Shown: piece after piece, positions 24,279-33,577 of the stretch
How the letters are laid out: the number at the start of each line of letters is the position of its first letter
Numbering within the stretch: position 1 is the first letter of the stretch
Origin: Micavibrio sp. UBA2638
GTDB taxonomy: Bacteria > Pseudomonadota > Alphaproteobacteria > Micavibrionales > Micavibrionaceae
Assembly (NCBI GenBank): GCA_002359735.1
Contig: DENS01000016.1
Coordinates: 838-36,018, forward strand
Reading direction: 5' to 3'
Length of the DNA: 35,181 bases
Translations under genes and position numbers: made by a program
The notes under the pieces: generated by a model
Told to the model about the DNA's origin: nothing
Database searches by the model: none
The model's input: the letters and a program-made list of their open reading frames with translations, nothing else

Positions 24279-25139
24279 TTAGGCAAGTGCCTGATTTTGG
24301 GTATTTGCCTTTTTTTCCAGATGCGGGCTGTCTTTACGGGCATAAACGCCGCGCAAATCGGGGATGGGGGCAAATTCATCGGTGATGCCAATTACGGTTT
24401 CCGCCCCGCCAAGGAATAAAAATCCGTCGGGCTTTAACTGTTTGGCCATACGGTTCAAGATATCGCGTTTGTCACTCTCGTCGAAATAAATCAGGACGTT
24501 GCGGCAAAAGATAACATCGTTCTGCCCCATGGAAGCCATGCTGTCCAACAGGTTGAAATATTTATATTCAATCATCTTTTTGATGTCATCCGAGATTTGC
24601 CAGCGATCACCTTCCTGTTTGAAATATTGTACCAGCATTTGCACAGGCAGGCCGCGTTGCACTTCGAATTGTGAATACAACCCTTTTTTGGCGGCTGCCA
24701 GAATGTCGTGTGAAATATCGGTTCCGACAATGTCTATCGTCCAGCGCGCAAACTGGCTTTCCTGATTTTTAAGCAGCATTGCAATGGAGTAGGGTTCTTG
24801 CCCGCTGGAAGCGGCGGCGCACCAGATGCGGAATTTACGTTCATGCATCCGTTCTTTCAACAGGAATGGCATGACCACATCGCGGAAAGTATCAAAGGGA
24901 CGCATATCTCGAAAGAATGATGTTTCATTCGTGGTCATGGCTTCGACGATGTCATTGATCAATTTCGGGTCGGGGACGCCGCGTAAATGCGCGGTTAACA
25001 GATCCAGCGATGCAAAATCCCATTTTGTTGCGACCGGTGTTAAGCGGGATTCCAGCAGATAGGCTTTGTCCTGCGTTATGACTAGACCGGATTTTTCTTT
25101 CAGTAGGTCTTTGTATATGTCAAAATCGGTTAATCTCAT
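24279..25139 (-). CDS. cheR: Chemoreceptor methyltransferase CheR
   Basis: CheR transfers methyl groups from S-adenosylmethionine to glutamates of chemoreceptors, the adaptation step that opposes CheB. The 286-residue protein has the N-terminal helical domain (YKDLLKEKSGLV), the motif NETSFFRD at 71-78, the SAM-binding segment RIWCAAASSGQEPYSIAMLL near 104-123, and the later motif FCRNVLIYFD. The C-terminus is a short polar tail, without TPR repeats or a receptor-tethering extension that I can identify. It lies 51 bases downstream of cheB. Confidence 0.96.
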   Translation of the reverse strand: MRLTDFDIYKDLLKEKSGLVITQDKAYLLESRLTPVATKWDFASLDLLTAHLRGVPDPKLINDIVEAMTTNETSFFRDMRPFDTFRDVVMPFLLKERMHERKFRIWCAAASSGQEPYSIAMLLKNQESQFARWTIDIVGTDISHDILAAAKKGLYSQFEVQRGLPVQMLVQYFKQEGDRWQISDDIKKMIEYKYFNLLDSMASMGQNDVIFCRNVLIYFDESDKRDILNRMAKQLKPDGFLFLGGAETVIGITDEFAPIPDLRGVYARKDSPHLEKKANTQNQALA

Positions 25140-25190
25140 CCTGCTACCAGTGCTTTCTTCATCTCGTCTTTGTTTTGTTTATAATACATT

Positions 25191-26375
25191 CTATCCTGAA
25201 ACGGTCTTTTGAATCCATGGGCCAATTTCGTCTAAAGGCAGGACGGCGGTGCAGATTCCTGCCGTTGCAACGGCGCCCGGCATTCCCCATACAACACTTG
25301 TTTTTTCATCCTGCGCAATCAAGCGGCCCCCTAAGTCCGATAGAGTTTTTCCGCCGCCCAGACCATCATGGCCCATCCCGGTCAGAATAACGCCAAGGAC
25401 CTTGTTGCCATAGATTTTGATCAAGGATTCAAACATGGGGTCCACGGCCGGTTTGCAATAATTTACGGGTGCGCCGTCATCCAGTTTTATACGCAATTGT
25501 TGATTGGATCCGGTTTCAAACAGCATGTGAAACCCGCCCGGTGCAACATAGACTTTTCCGTTCTCCACTATCATTCCATTTTCGCCTTCTTGCGCGTTCA
25601 GGCCGGTTTGCTGTGTGATGTGCTGGGCCAGAATTTTGGTGAATGTGGCCGGCATGTGCTGGGTTATCACAATTGGAATATTAAACCCATTACAGCTTTT
25701 CAGGACCTGGAACAGGGCTTGCGGCCCGCCGGTTGAACTGCCGATCGCCAGAATAGCGGGTGTTCCCGTATACAGCCCGGCCGATGACCTGAGGGAAACA
25801 CTGGTTCCGGGTTTGGCGCTTTGCGCGGCTGTCTTTGCCAGCGCGGCTTGCGGGGCCTGAGTTGACACTGATGATGTTGGCGCATTGACGGCGCCAGATG
25901 TGCCAGAACGGTCTGTTGCAGGCCGTGGCCGTGGGCACAGGTTCTTGATCAGCTTGATCAGGTTTTGTTGAAAATCGCCGCCGCTTTTGGCCTCGCCCGG
26001 GCCGGGCTTGACCAGACATTCGACAGCCCCAAGCGCCAGAGCCTTAATGGTCACTTGTGCGCCTTTTTCGGTCAGGGTGGAAAACATGATCACTTTGGAA
26101 TTGGGGCTGCGTTTTAATATTTGGGGCAGGGCGGTGATACCATCCATCACCGGCATTTCAATATCCAGTATGACAATATCGGGCTTATGACGTTCGGCCG
26201 ATCCAATGGCCATTTCGCCGTTTGTAACAGACGATATAATCTCAATCGCCGGGTCTTCCTCCAGCAAACGGGTGAGTGCGCCGCGAATAACGGCCGAATC
26301 ATCAACCAGCATGACTTTGATTGTACCCTGGTTATTGCTGTCCCCCTGCCGGGGCATCCCTCTATCTGTGATCAT
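25191..26375 (-). CDS. cheB: Chemotaxis response regulator / methylesterase CheB
   Basis: CheB removes methyl groups from, or deamidates, receptor glutamates when phosphorylated by CheA. The receiver domain (about 19-140) has VMLVDDS and phosphoacceptor Asp71 in LDIEMP. A Gln/Ala/Ser-rich linker follows (about 150-200), then the esterase domain with the catalytic triad Ser213 (IGSSTGGPQAL), His240 (TQHMP) and Asp337 (GMGHDG). The 394-residue length is slightly long because of the linker. The ATG at 26375 is used although its Shine-Dalgarno is weak; an internal ATG six codons later has GAGGG directly adjacent, too close to serve it. Confidence 0.97.
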   Translation of the reverse strand: MITDRGMPRQGDSNNQGTIKVMLVDDSAVIRGALTRLLEEDPAIEIISSVTNGEMAIGSAERHKPDIVILDIEMPVMDGITALPQILKRSPNSKVIMFSTLTEKGAQVTIKALALGAVECLVKPGPGEAKSGGDFQQNLIKLIKNLCPRPRPATDRSGTSGAVNAPTSSVSTQAPQAALAKTAAQSAKPGTSVSLRSSAGLYTGTPAILAIGSSTGGPQALFQVLKSCNGFNIPIVITQHMPATFTKILAQHITQQTGLNAQEGENGMIVENGKVYVAPGGFHMLFETGSNQQLRIKLDDGAPVNYCKPAVDPMFESLIKIYGNKVLGVILTGMGHDGLGGGKTLSDLGGRLIAQDEKTSVVWGMPGAVATAGICTAVLPLDEIGPWIQKTVSG

Positions 26376-26433
26376 ATTTGTTTTTGTTCTTTTGTGTTCT
26401 TATTGTAATGCGCAACTTATGGAGTGTTGAGAG

Positions 26434-26802
26434 TTAATCCAGCAAGCCAACCTGTTTAAATTTTGATGCGATAATTTCGTTATCAAATGGTTTCATGATG
26501 TATTCATTGGCACCGGCGCCGATGGCTCGTTGTATGTGGTTGATATCATTTTCTGTCGTGCAGAAGATGACCTTGGGGTCTTTTCCGCCTTCCATTTCAC
26601 GCAGTTTTTCCAGAAATTCAATACCGCTCATGATGGGCATATTCCAATCCAGTATTATGGCGTCGGGCATTCTGGTTTCGCAAAATTCATACGCTTTCTG
26701 ACCGTCTTCGGCTTCTTCGCATTCAAATCCCAAATCTTCTGTAATGCGGCGGGCAACCTTTCTTACGACGCGGCTGTCATCAACAATTAGGCAAAGTTTC
26801 AT
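26434..26802 (-). CDS. cheY: Chemotaxis response regulator CheY
   Basis: A 122-residue stand-alone receiver that takes phosphate from CheA and binds the flagellar switch. The acidic pair Asp8-Asp9 (IVDDSRVVRK), phosphoacceptor Asp52 (ILDWNMP), the Thr of FCTTEND and the Lys of IMKPFD are all present. It lies between cheW and cheB on the same strand, 58 bases from cheB. CheZ encoded at 4327-4962 is its likely phosphatase. Confidence 0.96.
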   Translation of the reverse strand: MKLCLIVDDSRVVRKVARRITEDLGFECEEAEDGQKAYEFCETRMPDAIILDWNMPIMSGIEFLEKLREMEGGKDPKVIFCTTENDINHIQRAIGAGANEYIMKPFDNEIIASKFKQVGLLD

Positions 26803-26901
26803 GGTTTATTCTGTCCGTTTTTGTTTATGTTTTTTTATCCCCCCGGCCCGTAGAAATATTGTAACCGGAAATTCTTCGTTTGGCTGTTTTTTTATTTTGT
26901 T

Positions 26902-27390
26902 TTACGGGTCCTGAACAGCCCCTAACAATTTTGGCACATCCAGCACGACCATTAATCTGTTTTCCAATCTGTAAATACCCGATGACACCGACATCCATAG
27001 TGGATCAAGCGTGGCGGGGTTGGATTCAAAATTATCGCGCGGAAGGCTGAGAACGTCGCCAACCTTGTCGATGGTCAGGCTGAATAATTCGTTGTCATGT
27101 TCTACAACAACGCTCATATCCTTGCCGCCGTTTTCTTTTGTGCGTTCGGGCAAGCCTAAACGCTTGCGCATGTTAATGGCTGTGACAACGCGGCCGCGAA
27201 GATTTAAGGACCCCGAAACCTCTGGCGGGGCCAGCGGGACTTTTGTGACGCGTTGTTCCCGCAGGACGTCTTGCACCTGCAAGACCGGAATGCCAAATAG
27301 CTGGTCCGCGATGGTCATCGTTAGGAAATCTTTATTCAGGGCGTTGTTATCAATGGCATCAACGTCATCATAGGCTGATTGCGCACTCAT
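26902..27390 (-). CDS. cheW: Chemotaxis coupling protein CheW
   Basis: A 162-residue CheW-domain protein that would link chemoreceptors to CheA. After about 25 polar residues the domain begins FLTMTIADQLFGIPVLQVQDVLREQ and continues with VSGSLNLRGRVVTAINMRKRLGLP, LFSLTIDKVGDVLSL and LENRLMVVLDVPKLL, all standard. The ATG overlaps the cheA stop by four bases (ATGA), so the two are translationally coupled. Confidence 0.96.
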   Translation of the reverse strand: MSAQSAYDDVDAIDNNALNKDFLTMTIADQLFGIPVLQVQDVLREQRVTKVPLAPPEVSGSLNLRGRVVTAINMRKRLGLPERTKENGGKDMSVVVEHDNELFSLTIDKVGDVLSLPRDNFESNPATLDPLWMSVSSGIYRLENRLMVVLDVPKLLGAVQDP

Positions 27391-30239
27391 GAGGCTTCTC
27401 CTTGGATTTTGTTTTCAGATAACGTCTGCGAGAGCGTATTAAGCAGCGTATCCCGGTCGAATTTTGCGATATATTTGGAAAAGCCAACCTCAACGCCCCG
27501 GTCAATATCCTGCGGTGTTGCATGGGATGTCAGGGCCACCATGGGGGTGTTCTGCCATTTTGTGTTGTTTTTCACCTTTTCGGCAAATTCAAAGCCGTCC
27601 ATTTCGGGCATTTCGATATCGCTTACGATCAAATCGAACTGGGCGCCGTCTTCGCACATTTTTAGGGCATCCAACGGGCTTTCCAGTGTGGTGACTTCAT
27701 ATCCGGCCACGCTGAGCAGGGGGGTCAGCATATTGCGGAAAAACGGACTGTCATCAACCAGCAATATGCGGCGCTTTCTGTTGTCCTGTACGGTATCTTT
27801 CGCCGATCCATAGGGCTCATCCCCATGGTCTTTGTACCAGTCTTTGTTAATCGAGTTCAGGAAATGGGCCACGTCAATGACATCCGTTGCCTTGTTGTTA
27901 ATAATCGCGCTGCCCATCAGGCCGGGTTCATTGTTGCTGACCTGGATATCGATATGTTCTTCGGTGATATCGATGATTTTATCGACAATTAACCCCAGTG
28001 ATGTTGTCTTGTCAGAAAAGACCAGTACCGGTTTTTCCTCCGCATCTTCAATCGAGGTCTGCGTGTTAAAGGGGATCAGGGGCATTAAGCTGCCGCGGTA
28101 TTGCACCAGCATCTGACCGCTGGATCTTTCAATCGTATCCATTCTGATATTTTCAAGCCGGGCCACAAGCGAAAGCGGAACGGCCTTTGGCGCTTTGTCG
28201 CCGGCAGAAAACAACAAAAGCGAGATTTTATCTTTTGATGTGTTGTCTTTTTGCAGCGCTTCGGCGGCTGTTGCGGCGGCTTTGGATTTGCTGGTGTCAA
28301 TTTCACCGGTTGCCCGCGCAACCCCATTGGGATCAAGGATCATAATAACGCTGCCGTCACCCAAAATTGTGTTTCCGGCAAACAGATCGATATTGCGCAG
28401 AATTTTTGATACAGGCTTGACCACAATTTCTTCGGTATCGAAGACTTTATCAACGATGATACCAAAGGTGTAATTGCCCACCTGTGTGACGATAATATAG
28501 TGGTTGTGGGCGCTTTTCCCGGTTTGGCTTGCCTGATCTGTCCGCCCGCTCTGATCTGACTGGTGTTCTTGCGGGCTGGCGTGGTCACTGTCTTCAACGC
28601 TTTCTTCATGCAGTGCAGAGGCCGCGGCCTGTTGTTCAGGGTTGATCTGTAAAATATTGCTTAGGGTCACCAAAGGCAATAAATGGTCACGCAGGCGGAA
28701 TACGGGGGACCCTTTAATCATTTCAATACGGTTATCACCATTGGCCGAGGCCATAACCAGTTCGCGAACGGCAAGTTGCGGAATGGCAAAGCGTTCACCG
28801 GCCGATTCCACAATCAAAGCGGAAACAATGGCCAGCGTCAGCGGTATTTTAATGGTAAAGGTTGACCCTTTTCCTTCCTCGGAATGCAATTCGATCGACC
28901 CGCCAATTTTTTCAATATTGGTGCGCACAACATCCATACCAACGCCGCGGCCTGATACGGATGTTACCTTTTCTGCCGTCGAGAACCCGGCGCGGAATAT
29001 ATATTGCTGGATTTGTTGTGAGGTCATATCCTCCAGCTCGTCCCGTCCGGCAAGACCGTTGGAGAGGATTTTCTCTTTGATTTTTTCGGTGGAAAGCCCT
29101 TTTCCGTCATCGGAAATTTCAATAATGATGTGGCCGCCCTCATGGAAGGCGTTCAGAATAACCGTTCCCGTTTCCGGTTTGCCTGCGGCAAGGCGGTCCG
29201 CCGGAAGTTCAATGCCGTGATCGGCGGAGTTGCGCACCATATGGGTCAGCGGGTCTTTAATCAGATCCAGAACCTGGCGATCCAGCTCTGTATCCTGCCC
29301 CAACATTTTTAATTCAACCTTTTTATTCAGCTCCAGGCTCAGGTCACGAATAATGCGCGGCAGTTTTGACCAGGCGTTGCCAATGGGTTGCATGCGGGTT
29401 TGCATGACACCTTCTTGCAAATCGGACACAACGTGATTGAGGCGTTGCAGCGGCGTTGTAAAATCAGTTTCCCCCTGAACGCGCAGAATTTGTAACAACT
29501 GGTTTCGTGTTAAAACCAGTTCGCTGACCATGGTCATCAGGTTTTCCAGCACATCGACATTGACGCGCAAGGTTTGGTTGCTGACCGGCGGTGTGCCTGC
29601 ATTACTTTTCTTTGCGGCCGTCTTTGGGGTGTCCTGTTTAGACTCTTGTGGCGGGGCGGCTTCCGGTTCTTCAATGATGGCGGTGTCTTCGTCGATTGGT
29701 GCATCATTGTTTTCGTCCAGATCGCTCTCAGTTTCTTGTGCATTTGCGGCGCCATCTTGTGCGGTTTGTTCATCGGGGGCCGCCTCGGCGTCATTATTCT
29801 CTTCTTCACTGGGGGCAGAGGGCCGGTTTTCGCCGCTCTCTGCTGCGCTGCCGCCCAGGCCGCGGCCTTCATATACGGCGTCCAACTTGTTAATAAGGGA
29901 ACTGTCGTCGGTGTCCGGCTCTTCGCCGTTCATTTCAATCTCGCCGACAATAAATTTGATGGTGTCGATCGATTCAAAAATTAATGTCACATATTCCGGT
30001 GTGACTTCTAAATCGCCATCACGGAAACGCCCCAGAACGTTTTCGGCGTGGTGGGCGACTTTGGCCAGTTTAGGGAGGTCCAAAAACCCGCACGTGCCTT
30101 TGATGGTATGCATCAGGCGAAAGATTTTGGACAAGAGGTCCTTATCATTGGGGTTTTGCTCCAGATTTACCAGATCATTATCCAGCTCATCCAGGCTTTC
30201 ATTGGTTTCGGTTAGAAATTCTGCGACCAGATCATCCAT
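27387..30239 (-). CDS. cheA: Hybrid chemotaxis histidine kinase CheA with two CheW-like domains and a receiver
   Basis: 950 residues, long for CheA. Order: HPt domain (1-125) with phosphorylated His44 in RLMHTIKGTCGFL; an acidic Ala/Glu-rich linker (130-215) where a P2 domain would normally lie; dimerisation helices (222-290); ATPase domain with N-box HMVRNSADHG at 333-342 and glycine boxes DDGKG (377-381) and GRGVGMD (430-436); a CheW-like domain (about 470-640) carrying a Gln/Ser/His-rich insert at 532-577; a second CheW-like domain (about 671-797); and a C-terminal receiver (about 824-940) with Asp874 in VSDIEMP. The kinase would phosphorylate CheY and CheB, with the fused receiver as a possible phosphate sink. 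AAGGGG lies seven bases upstream of the ATG. Confidence 0.97.
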   Translation of the reverse strand: MDDLVAEFLTETNESLDELDNDLVNLEQNPNDKDLLSKIFRLMHTIKGTCGFLDLPKLAKVAHHAENVLGRFRDGDLEVTPEYVTLIFESIDTIKFIVGEIEMNGEEPDTDDSSLINKLDAVYEGRGLGGSAAESGENRPSAPSEEENNDAEAAPDEQTAQDGAANAQETESDLDENNDAPIDEDTAIIEEPEAAPPQESKQDTPKTAAKKSNAGTPPVSNQTLRVNVDVLENLMTMVSELVLTRNQLLQILRVQGETDFTTPLQRLNHVVSDLQEGVMQTRMQPIGNAWSKLPRIIRDLSLELNKKVELKMLGQDTELDRQVLDLIKDPLTHMVRNSADHGIELPADRLAAGKPETGTVILNAFHEGGHIIIEISDDGKGLSTEKIKEKILSNGLAGRDELEDMTSQQIQQYIFRAGFSTAEKVTSVSGRGVGMDVVRTNIEKIGGSIELHSEEGKGSTFTIKIPLTLAIVSALIVESAGERFAIPQLAVRELVMASANGDNRIEMIKGSPVFRLRDHLLPLVTLSNILQINPEQQAAASALHEESVEDSDHASPQEHQSDQSGRTDQASQTGKSAHNHYIIVTQVGNYTFGIIVDKVFDTEEIVVKPVSKILRNIDLFAGNTILGDGSVIMILDPNGVARATGEIDTSKSKAAATAAEALQKDNTSKDKISLLLFSAGDKAPKAVPLSLVARLENIRMDTIERSSGQMLVQYRGSLMPLIPFNTQTSIEDAEEKPVLVFSDKTTSLGLIVDKIIDITEEHIDIQVSNNEPGLMGSAIINNKATDVIDVAHFLNSINKDWYKDHGDEPYGSAKDTVQDNRKRRILLVDDSPFFRNMLTPLLSVAGYEVTTLESPLDALKMCEDGAQFDLIVSDIEMPEMDGFEFAEKVKNNTKWQNTPMVALTSHATPQDIDRGVEVGFSKYIAKFDRDTLLNTLSQTLSENKIQGEAS

Positions 30240-30302
30240 ATCTGAACCCCTTTATACTTATTGTCGTATGGCTTTAAAAAATATACGCAGTACGCTTAAA
30301 AT

Positions 30303-30323
30303 CATCCTATTCAGATTAGGATG
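30303..30323. repeat. Small hairpin in the cheA leader
   Basis: CATCCTA (30303-30309) and TAGGATG (30317-30323) flank a 7-base loop within the 223-base gap between chpT and cheA. No U-run follows on either strand, so it is more likely an operator or mRNA structure than a terminator. The rest of this gap shows no convincing gene. Confidence 0.45.
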
Positions 30324-30462
30324 CCAGAATTTAATTAATAACGCCTTACCAAGGCCAAGTTATTTTACCTCGAACAAGGCAAAAACGGAATCACTAATTA
30401 TTTCAAGGGGTTCGAAACATGCTATTCAATACTATCGTGTGGATGATGCGGCGCTTGGAAAT

Positions 30463-31107
30463 CTAAACAGCCGGAGATATCAGGTGAAATTCAACGCCGC
30501 CCTGTGTATTGGCCTTTGGTTCCAGCTGAAAGCCATATTGTTTTGCCAGAAGGCCGCTCATATAGGCATGAACGTAGCGCGGCTCCAGCGCATCTTGATG
30601 TATTTCATTACTCAGGGCTTTGTCCATCGGCGGTTTTAGAGCCGCGTCCTGCCCGCTGGCTTTGATGGATGTGATGTTTTGACCGGCTTTATCGACGGTA
30701 ATAACCCCACCCTTTGGCAAACATTCGCATGACAATAGCAATGCGCACATGAGGAGTTTCGAAAATCCTTCGGATCGTTCATCCGGGCCGATATCGGCGT
30801 GAGGGTCCCAGTCCTGCGTAATTTTTTTGTCAAGCTGGATGAATTTGGCGAAGGATTTGTGAACATCTTCCGGTTTGATAGATATATCGCCCCCACCAGC
30901 GCCATAGGCCATGCGATAGGCTTGTAATTTGGCACTTGCCTGCGTGGCGCTGAACTTTAATAAATCAATCGCCTCTTCAACCGCATCCGGGCCCATTTCT
31001 TCCATAAACTCAATGCCGTTTGAAATGGCGCCGATAGGGCTGATCAGGTCATGGCAGACTTTAGAGGCCATAAGTTCAAGAAAGGCGATGTCGATTTGTT
31101 GTCCCAC
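30463..31107 (-). CDS. chpT: ChpT-like histidine phosphotransferase
   Basis: 214 residues matching the ChpT/HPTransfase family, which resembles a histidine kinase core that lost ATPase activity. The N-terminal dimerisation helix carries the phosphoryl-accepting His19 in SKVCHDLISPIGAISNGIEF; the rest is a degenerate HATPase-like domain without glycine boxes. In Caulobacter ChpT relays phosphate from CckA to CtrA and CpdR. Here it heads the chemotaxis operon, so it might exchange phosphate with the CheA receiver, but that is inference. The start is a GTG at 31107 with AAGGA eight bases upstream. Confidence 0.85.
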   Translation of the reverse strand: MGQQIDIAFLELMASKVCHDLISPIGAISNGIEFMEEMGPDAVEEAIDLLKFSATQASAKLQAYRMAYGAGGGDISIKPEDVHKSFAKFIQLDKKITQDWDPHADIGPDERSEGFSKLLMCALLLSCECLPKGGVITVDKAGQNITSIKASGQDAALKPPMDKALSNEIHQDALEPRYVHAYMSGLLAKQYGFQLEPKANTQGGVEFHLISPAV

Positions 31108-31147
31108 AGGTTATATCCTTGTTGTTATTTTAGGTGAGCATGCCCAA

Positions 31148-32569
31148 TTAAGGCTTTGTAAAGTCTAGAGTATACCCGATTTTTGCAACATGTGAACAGG
31201 CCATTTCGGTTAATCTTTTCAGGCCCTCTTCGGTTTTGCTTTCGGCCCGGGCGACCAATACATTCTGCGTGTTGGAAGGGCGCAGCAGCCACCACCCGTC
31301 TTTGGTTGTAACCCTGACGCCATCAATATCGTTGATATCTGTGTAGCCAGTGCTGTTTTTCAGGTTTTCGTAGACGCGCGGCACCAGGTCGAATTTTTCG
31401 CGTTCATCAACTTCAAAACGCACTTCGGGCGTGGAATGTAAATTGTTAATATGGGCGGTCAGTTCTGAAAGGGGCTTGCCATTATGGGCCACTTCATTGA
31501 TCAGGCGCACCGCACAATACAGGGCATCATCATACCCGTAATAATGATCGGCAAAGAAAATGTGACCGCTCAATTCCCCGGCCAACGGTGAGTTTAGCGC
31601 GTGCATTTTATCTTTAATCAGGGAATGCCCGGTTTTCCAAATGACGGGCGTGCCGCCCATGCGTTCAATTTCTTCGAACATAACCGAGGAACATTTGATG
31701 TCGCCGATAATGGGCGCGCCGGGGTGTTTTTCCAGTACGCCGCGCGCATAAAGTGTCATGAGAATATCACAGCGCAGAACATTGCCTTTGTCATCAACCA
31801 CGCCGATGCGGTCACCATCACCATCAAAGGCGATGCCGAAATCGCATTGTTCCCGGTGTACCAGCTGGATAAGATCACTCAGGTTTTTATCAACCGTGGG
31901 GTCAGGGTGATGGTTGGGGAAATCGCCATCCACTTCATCATACAGCAGAATGTGTTCACCGGGCAGCTTGGCCGCCAACATGCGCAAGGCATTGCCTGCG
32001 GCGCCGTTGCCGTTATCCCAGGCAATTTTAAATTTATGCGTGGTTTGCAGGTCTTCCATCAAGCGGTGGATATAGGCATTGCAGATATCCGCCGTGTCTT
32101 CCGACCCTTCGCCGGTTTCGAAATTGCCTTCGGCCGCAATGTGCCCGATTTGTTGAATGGTCTGGCCAAAAACAGGGGCGTTTTGCAGGCACATTTTGAA
32201 ACCGTTGTAATCGGGCGGGTTGTGCGATCCGGTAATCATAATCCCCGCATCGGCCTTTAGATGCTTAACGGCAAAATAAAGCTGGGGCGTCGGCCCTAAG
32301 CCAGTGTTCTTGACGGCGATTCCGGCGGCTTTCAAGCCTTTGATCAGGGCTTCGCATAAGCCGGGGGAGCTGTGGCGGCCATCAAACCCGACGCAGATAA
32401 TATTACCCCCGGTTTCGCGCCGGACAAAGGTGCCAAAGGCCTTGCCAAGGGCAAGTGCGTCTTGCGGGCTTAAATTTTTGTCGATTTGCCCACGAATGTC
32501 ATATTCGCGCAAGATCGTTGGGTCAAAGATATAGGGGGTTTTTTCAGGGGTAATGGCGGGGCTGGACAT
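31148..32569 (-). CDS. Phosphomannomutase / phosphoglucomutase (AlgC/ManB type)
   Basis: 473 residues of the alpha-D-phosphohexomutase superfamily, interconverting hexose-6- and hexose-1-phosphates for nucleotide-sugar synthesis. Motifs in order: phosphoserine Ser115 in TGSHNP, metal-binding DGDGDR at 249-254, sugar-binding GELSGH at 331-336, and phosphate-binding RPSNTQNVLVARAES near the C-terminus. The N-terminal LREYDIRG is typical of the PMM/PGM subgroup. It lies 42 bases downstream of galU, which uses glucose-1-phosphate, so the pair can supply UDP-glucose. Mannose against glucose preference cannot be read from sequence. Confidence 0.93.
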   Translation of the reverse strand: MSSPAITPEKTPYIFDPTILREYDIRGQIDKNLSPQDALALGKAFGTFVRRETGGNIICVGFDGRHSSPGLCEALIKGLKAAGIAVKNTGLGPTPQLYFAVKHLKADAGIMITGSHNPPDYNGFKMCLQNAPVFGQTIQQIGHIAAEGNFETGEGSEDTADICNAYIHRLMEDLQTTHKFKIAWDNGNGAAGNALRMLAAKLPGEHILLYDEVDGDFPNHHPDPTVDKNLSDLIQLVHREQCDFGIAFDGDGDRIGVVDDKGNVLRCDILMTLYARGVLEKHPGAPIIGDIKCSSVMFEEIERMGGTPVIWKTGHSLIKDKMHALNSPLAGELSGHIFFADHYYGYDDALYCAVRLINEVAHNGKPLSELTAHINNLHSTPEVRFEVDEREKFDLVPRVYENLKNSTGYTDINDIDGVRVTTKDGWWLLRPSNTQNVLVARAESKTEEGLKRLTEMACSHVAKIGYTLDFTKP

Positions 32570-32611
32570 GGTTTGTTTGCTTCTTTGTCTTTGGAATGGT
32601 TGTTTCTGGCT

Positions 32612-33499
32612 TTAAAGTTGTGCGGCCATGGCTTTGACCATGGCTTTGATGTGTTCCCCGATCTCCGGATCATGGGCGCCATAGACCAAATTGGCCTCGA
32701 TGAAGCCGGTTCGGCTGCCGCAATCATAGCTTTTTCCGTCAAAACGCATGCCGGTAAAGGGTTGTTTTCCAATCAGCTTGGCCATGGAATCGGTCAGTTG
32801 TATTTCGTTACCGGCGCCGCGTTCAAAGGCGGAGAGGTGGTCAAAGACTTCGGGCTGAAGGATGTAACGGCCAACCACAGAAAGCCGGGATGGCGCTGTA
32901 CCTTTTTTGGGTTTTTCAACAAGGCCTTTAATTTCAACCCGGTTCTGGCTGTCGTGGCCAGGTTCGATAATGCCGTATTTATAGGTTTCGTCTTCCGGCA
33001 CCTCTTCCAGCGCAATAACATTGCCGCCTGTCTCGTTATAGACAGAGACCATTTGTTTCAGGCATCCGGTTTTGCCGCGCATTAAAACATCGGGCAACAA
33101 GACGGCAAAGGGTTCATTACCGATTAATTTAGAGGCGCACCAAATGGCGTGACCCAGCCCAAGCGGTTTCGGTTGGCGTGTTAAAAACAACTTTCCGGCC
33201 GGAATTTCCAGATCGCGGACAGCCTTTAACATGTCGGTTTTGCCGCGCGATTCCAGTGTCTGTTCCAATTCAGGTTGGTAATCGAAATGCTCTTCCAGCA
33301 TTTCTTTCTGGCGGCCTGTTACAAAAATAAATTCTTCGATACCGGCTTCTTTGGCTTCTTCAAAGACGTGCTGGATCAATGGGCGATCATTGATTGTCAG
33401 CATTTCCTTTGGCATGGCCTTGGTGGCCGGTAAAAAACGGGTACCAAGACCGGCAACGGGGAAGATGGCTTTTCGGATCGGGGATTTGAACTGGGTCAT
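32612..33499 (-). CDS. galU: UTP-glucose-1-phosphate uridylyltransferase
   Basis: GalU makes UDP-glucose from UTP and glucose-1-phosphate, feeding cell-envelope and exopolysaccharide synthesis. The 295-residue protein has the nucleotide-binding signature GLGTRFLPATKAMPKEM near the N-terminus, the family segment IEEFIFVTGRQKEMLEEHFD, QPKPLGLGHAIWCA and a VEKPKKG loop, and ends in the usual helical region. The length is typical. It is followed 42 bases later by the phosphohexomutase gene, a functional pair. Its Shine-Dalgarno is weak; 78 bases separate it from the J-domain gene upstream. Confidence 0.96.
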   Translation of the reverse strand: MTQFKSPIRKAIFPVAGLGTRFLPATKAMPKEMLTINDRPLIQHVFEEAKEAGIEEFIFVTGRQKEMLEEHFDYQPELEQTLESRGKTDMLKAVRDLEIPAGKLFLTRQPKPLGLGHAIWCASKLIGNEPFAVLLPDVLMRGKTGCLKQMVSVYNETGGNVIALEEVPEDETYKYGIIEPGHDSQNRVEIKGLVEKPKKGTAPSRLSVVGRYILQPEVFDHLSAFERGAGNEIQLTDSMAKLIGKQPFTGMRFDGKSYDCGSRTGFIEANLVYGAHDPEIGEHIKAMVKAMAAQL

Positions 33500-33577
33500 A
33501 CTTTTTTCTAATCACTTTTAAATAAATGTATTTAGGGTAATTTTATGCCTATTGGTCACGTAATCAAGCGACTTATC

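Noticed and set aside
30303..30323. Hairpin upstream of cheA as a terminator
   Set aside because: The stem is not followed by a T-run on either strand, so it is listed only as a structural repeat.
29530..30639. 369-codon open frame on the plus strand opposite cheA
   Set aside because: Ser/Leu/Arg-rich shadow of the cheA coding strand with no plausible protein features and no supported start.
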